Assembly (NCBI GenBank): GCA_036732565.1
Contig: DAINCF010000426.1
Location: 1-6,356 of the forward strand
Direction: 5' to 3'
Source: JAIVJN01 sp036732565
GTDB taxonomy: Bacteria; Acidobacteriota; Vicinamibacteria; Vicinamibacterales; UBA2999
DNA: 6,356 nucleotides
Below, in pieces: positions 5,227 through 6,356 of the stretch. A program made the position numbers and the translations under genes. The notes under the pieces are model-generated. The model did not search any database and was not told where the DNA came from. It saw nothing but the letters and a program-made list of their open reading frames with translations. The stretch's first letter is position 1; each line of letters opens with the position of its first letter.

Positions 5227-6216
5227 CTACGCCACCCCCGCCAGCGGCGCCAGGTGGCTGTAGGCGTGCGGCAGCACCAACGCTTCAATGACGCCGACCT
5301 CACGGAACAGAGCGTCGCCGATCTGCGCGGCCACGGTCGGGAACACGTCGTCGCCCTTCGCGACCCAGAGCGGATAGAGCGCGGAGAACCCGAGGCCGGA
5401 GAACCGTCGCAGTCTCGCGCGGTGTGCGCGCTCGTCATCATCTGACACCGCGTCCGGGTTGCCACCGGCGCGCCGGGTTTCGAAGTACCAGCGGAGGTCG
5501 TCGCGGAACTGTCCGTCGAAACGCCAGCGCAGGTTTCGTCGCGCCTCGTCGACGAAACGCATCGCGTGGGCGGTCATGTGAGCGGGGATGACGACGCGGA
5601 GCGTCCAGGTCGGCAGAGCGGCGAGGAACATGAGGTGCCGCTCGAGGAAGGTCCGCAACTCGCGCTTGCCGTCCTGCGTCAGCAGGCAGACCAGAATCCA
5701 CCGCCCATCAGGATGGATGCCAATCGGCGCCTGGTCCGGGAAGTACCGCGCCGGCTCATAGCTCCCCCGCGGCGTCGTCATCTGCGGCAGCGAGTCCTTC
5801 GTGATCGACGTGAACGTCGAGACGTGCGTCATCTTCTCCTCGGACGTGGCTAGCCAGACGAGGTCCGGCTCCTTCAGGATGACGTCGAGCAGCATGATGC
5901 GTTCGAGCGCGCGTGGCACGGTGGGCGGTCGCCTGAGGCGGGACTCGGCATCGCCGACGGCCTCATACAGCTCCCGATGGCGCACGTGGTAGATGCGCGC
6001 GCGTCTGCGCGCGCAGTCATAGGTCGAGACCCACCCGAGGCGCTCGAGTTTAGTGAAGAACCTCCGCGTGGTGTGGCCGAAGACCACGCCTGCGAACCCG
6101 GCGTACTGGCGCATGACGCAGACGCCGGAGTGGCGTGCGACGAGCACGAGGAAGCGTGCCTGCCGCTCGGTGAATCCGCGCGAGATGATGGTGCCGATGG
6201 CGTCATCGAGATTCAT
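5227..6216 (-). CDS. Conserved protein with winged-helix-like N-terminus, accessory-element associated, function unknown
   Basis: This 329-residue protein begins MNLDDAIGTIISRGFTERQARFLVLVARHSG. Residues about 15-85 read like a winged helix: QARFLVLVARHSG, TTRRFFTKLERLGWVS as the recognition part, then ARIYHVRHRELYEAVG as the wing. The middle (PPTVPRALERIMLLDVILKEPDLVWLATSEEKMTHV) and the GIHPDGRWILVCLLTQ segment look like a compact alpha/beta domain. From memory, proteins of this type are common in integrative elements of GC-rich bacteria and resemble replication-relaxation or plasmid-control proteins in outline; I cannot name a function. There is no signal peptide or membrane helix. ATG 6216 is well supported by AGAGGAG (6231-6225) 8 bases upstream. 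It is codirectional with abiE, 111 bases to its far stop side, but abiE has its own promoter region. Confidence 0.8.
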   Translation of the reverse strand: MNLDDAIGTIISRGFTERQARFLVLVARHSGVCVMRQYAGFAGVVFGHTTRRFFTKLERLGWVSTYDCARRRARIYHVRHRELYEAVGDAESRLRRPPTVPRALERIMLLDVILKEPDLVWLATSEEKMTHVSTFTSITKDSLPQMTTPRGSYEPARYFPDQAPIGIHPDGRWILVCLLTQDGKRELRTFLERHLMFLAALPTWTLRVVIPAHMTAHAMRFVDEARRNLRWRFDGQFRDDLRWYFETRRAGGNPDAVSDDDERAHRARLRRFSGLGFSALYPLWVAKGDDVFPTVAAQIGDALFREVGVIEALVLPHAYSHLAPLAGVA

Positions 6217-6356
6217 CGCAACAACTCCTCTGCGAGCCTTGGATCGGGAGTGCGACGACCCGTCCCACCGGTGCTTGCGGTGAAAACGAATCCGCCGCTG
6301 CCACGCCGGCTGCCTCCGCCGCCGGCCCCTCGTGAGCCGACGACCCGCATGCCGGC
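6213..6356 (-). CDS. Possible C-terminal end of an upstream gene (runs off window)
   Basis: One - strand frame is open from the window edge to a TGA that overlaps ATG 6216 as ATGA. It encodes 47 residues: a Gly/Arg/Ser-rich stretch (GSRGAGGGGSRRGSGG), then FVFTASTGGTGRRTPDPR and an ending LAEELLR. The overlap style matches other coupled genes here and the Shine-Dalgarno of the next gene falls within its last codons. In DNA this GC-rich, chance open frames are common, and at least one other - strand frame is also open here, so the call is weak. A Gly-rich tail is consistent with a linker or disordered end. I do not recognise a family. Confidence 0.38.
   Translation of the reverse strand, partial: AGMRVVGSRGAGGGGSRRGSGGFVFTASTGGTGRRTPDPRLAEELLR
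6225..6231 (-). promoter_or_regulatory. Strong Shine-Dalgarno (AGAGGAG)
   Basis: AGAGGAG lies 8 bases ahead of ATG 6216. It is the best ribosome site in the window and fixes the start of the 329-residue gene. Confidence 0.8.

Overview
The window is GC-rich DNA, probably from a proteobacterium. The McrB and McrC proteins resemble the E. coli K-12 pair, but base composition and codon use point to a high-GC lineage. The gene content is that of a defence or anti-phage island, probably on an integrative or conjugative element. There is no rRNA, tRNA, CRISPR array, transposase or integrase in view. The mobile-element setting is inferred from the gene company, not from an att site or recombinase.

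Layout. (1) Bases 1-2358, + strand: a compact operon of the 3' end of mcrB (cut by the window edge), mcrC, a zeta-toxin-like P-loop kinase and a 70-residue partner protein. The last two junctions are ATGA overlaps and the mcrB stop directly abuts mcrC, so the four genes look like one translationally coupled unit. (2) Bases 2359-2544: a convergent gap with a perfect dyad and two similar stem-loops. (3) Bases 2545-3036, - strand: a DUF6933-type protein of unknown function. (4) Bases 3037-3484: a 448-base gene-free stretch rich in dyad symmetry, including an 18-bp stem. (5) Bases 3485-5103, - strand: an AbiE toxin-antitoxin pair, abiEi (wHTH antitoxin/repressor) then abiEii (nucleotidyltransferase toxin), overlapping by 4 bases and preceded by a perfect 8+7+8 dyad that fits the autorepression operator. 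(6) Bases 5227-6216, - strand: a 329-residue protein with a winged-helix-like N-terminus, of a type I recall from accessory DNA of GC-rich bacteria. It has a strong Shine-Dalgarno and a possible ATGA overlap with an upstream frame that runs off the window.

How the parts may work together. McrB (GTP-driven AAA+ motor) and McrC (PD-(D/E)XK nuclease) form a type IV restriction enzyme against modified DNA. The coupled kinase/small-protein pair looks like a toxin-antitoxin or auxiliary module riding on that operon. AbiE adds an abortive-infection/addiction module on the opposite strand. Two toxin-like modules beside a modification-dependent nuclease suggest layered defence or stabilisation of the element. 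That is inference from order and homology. The most unusual features are the coupling of the zeta-like pair to mcrBC and the structured 3037-3484 region.
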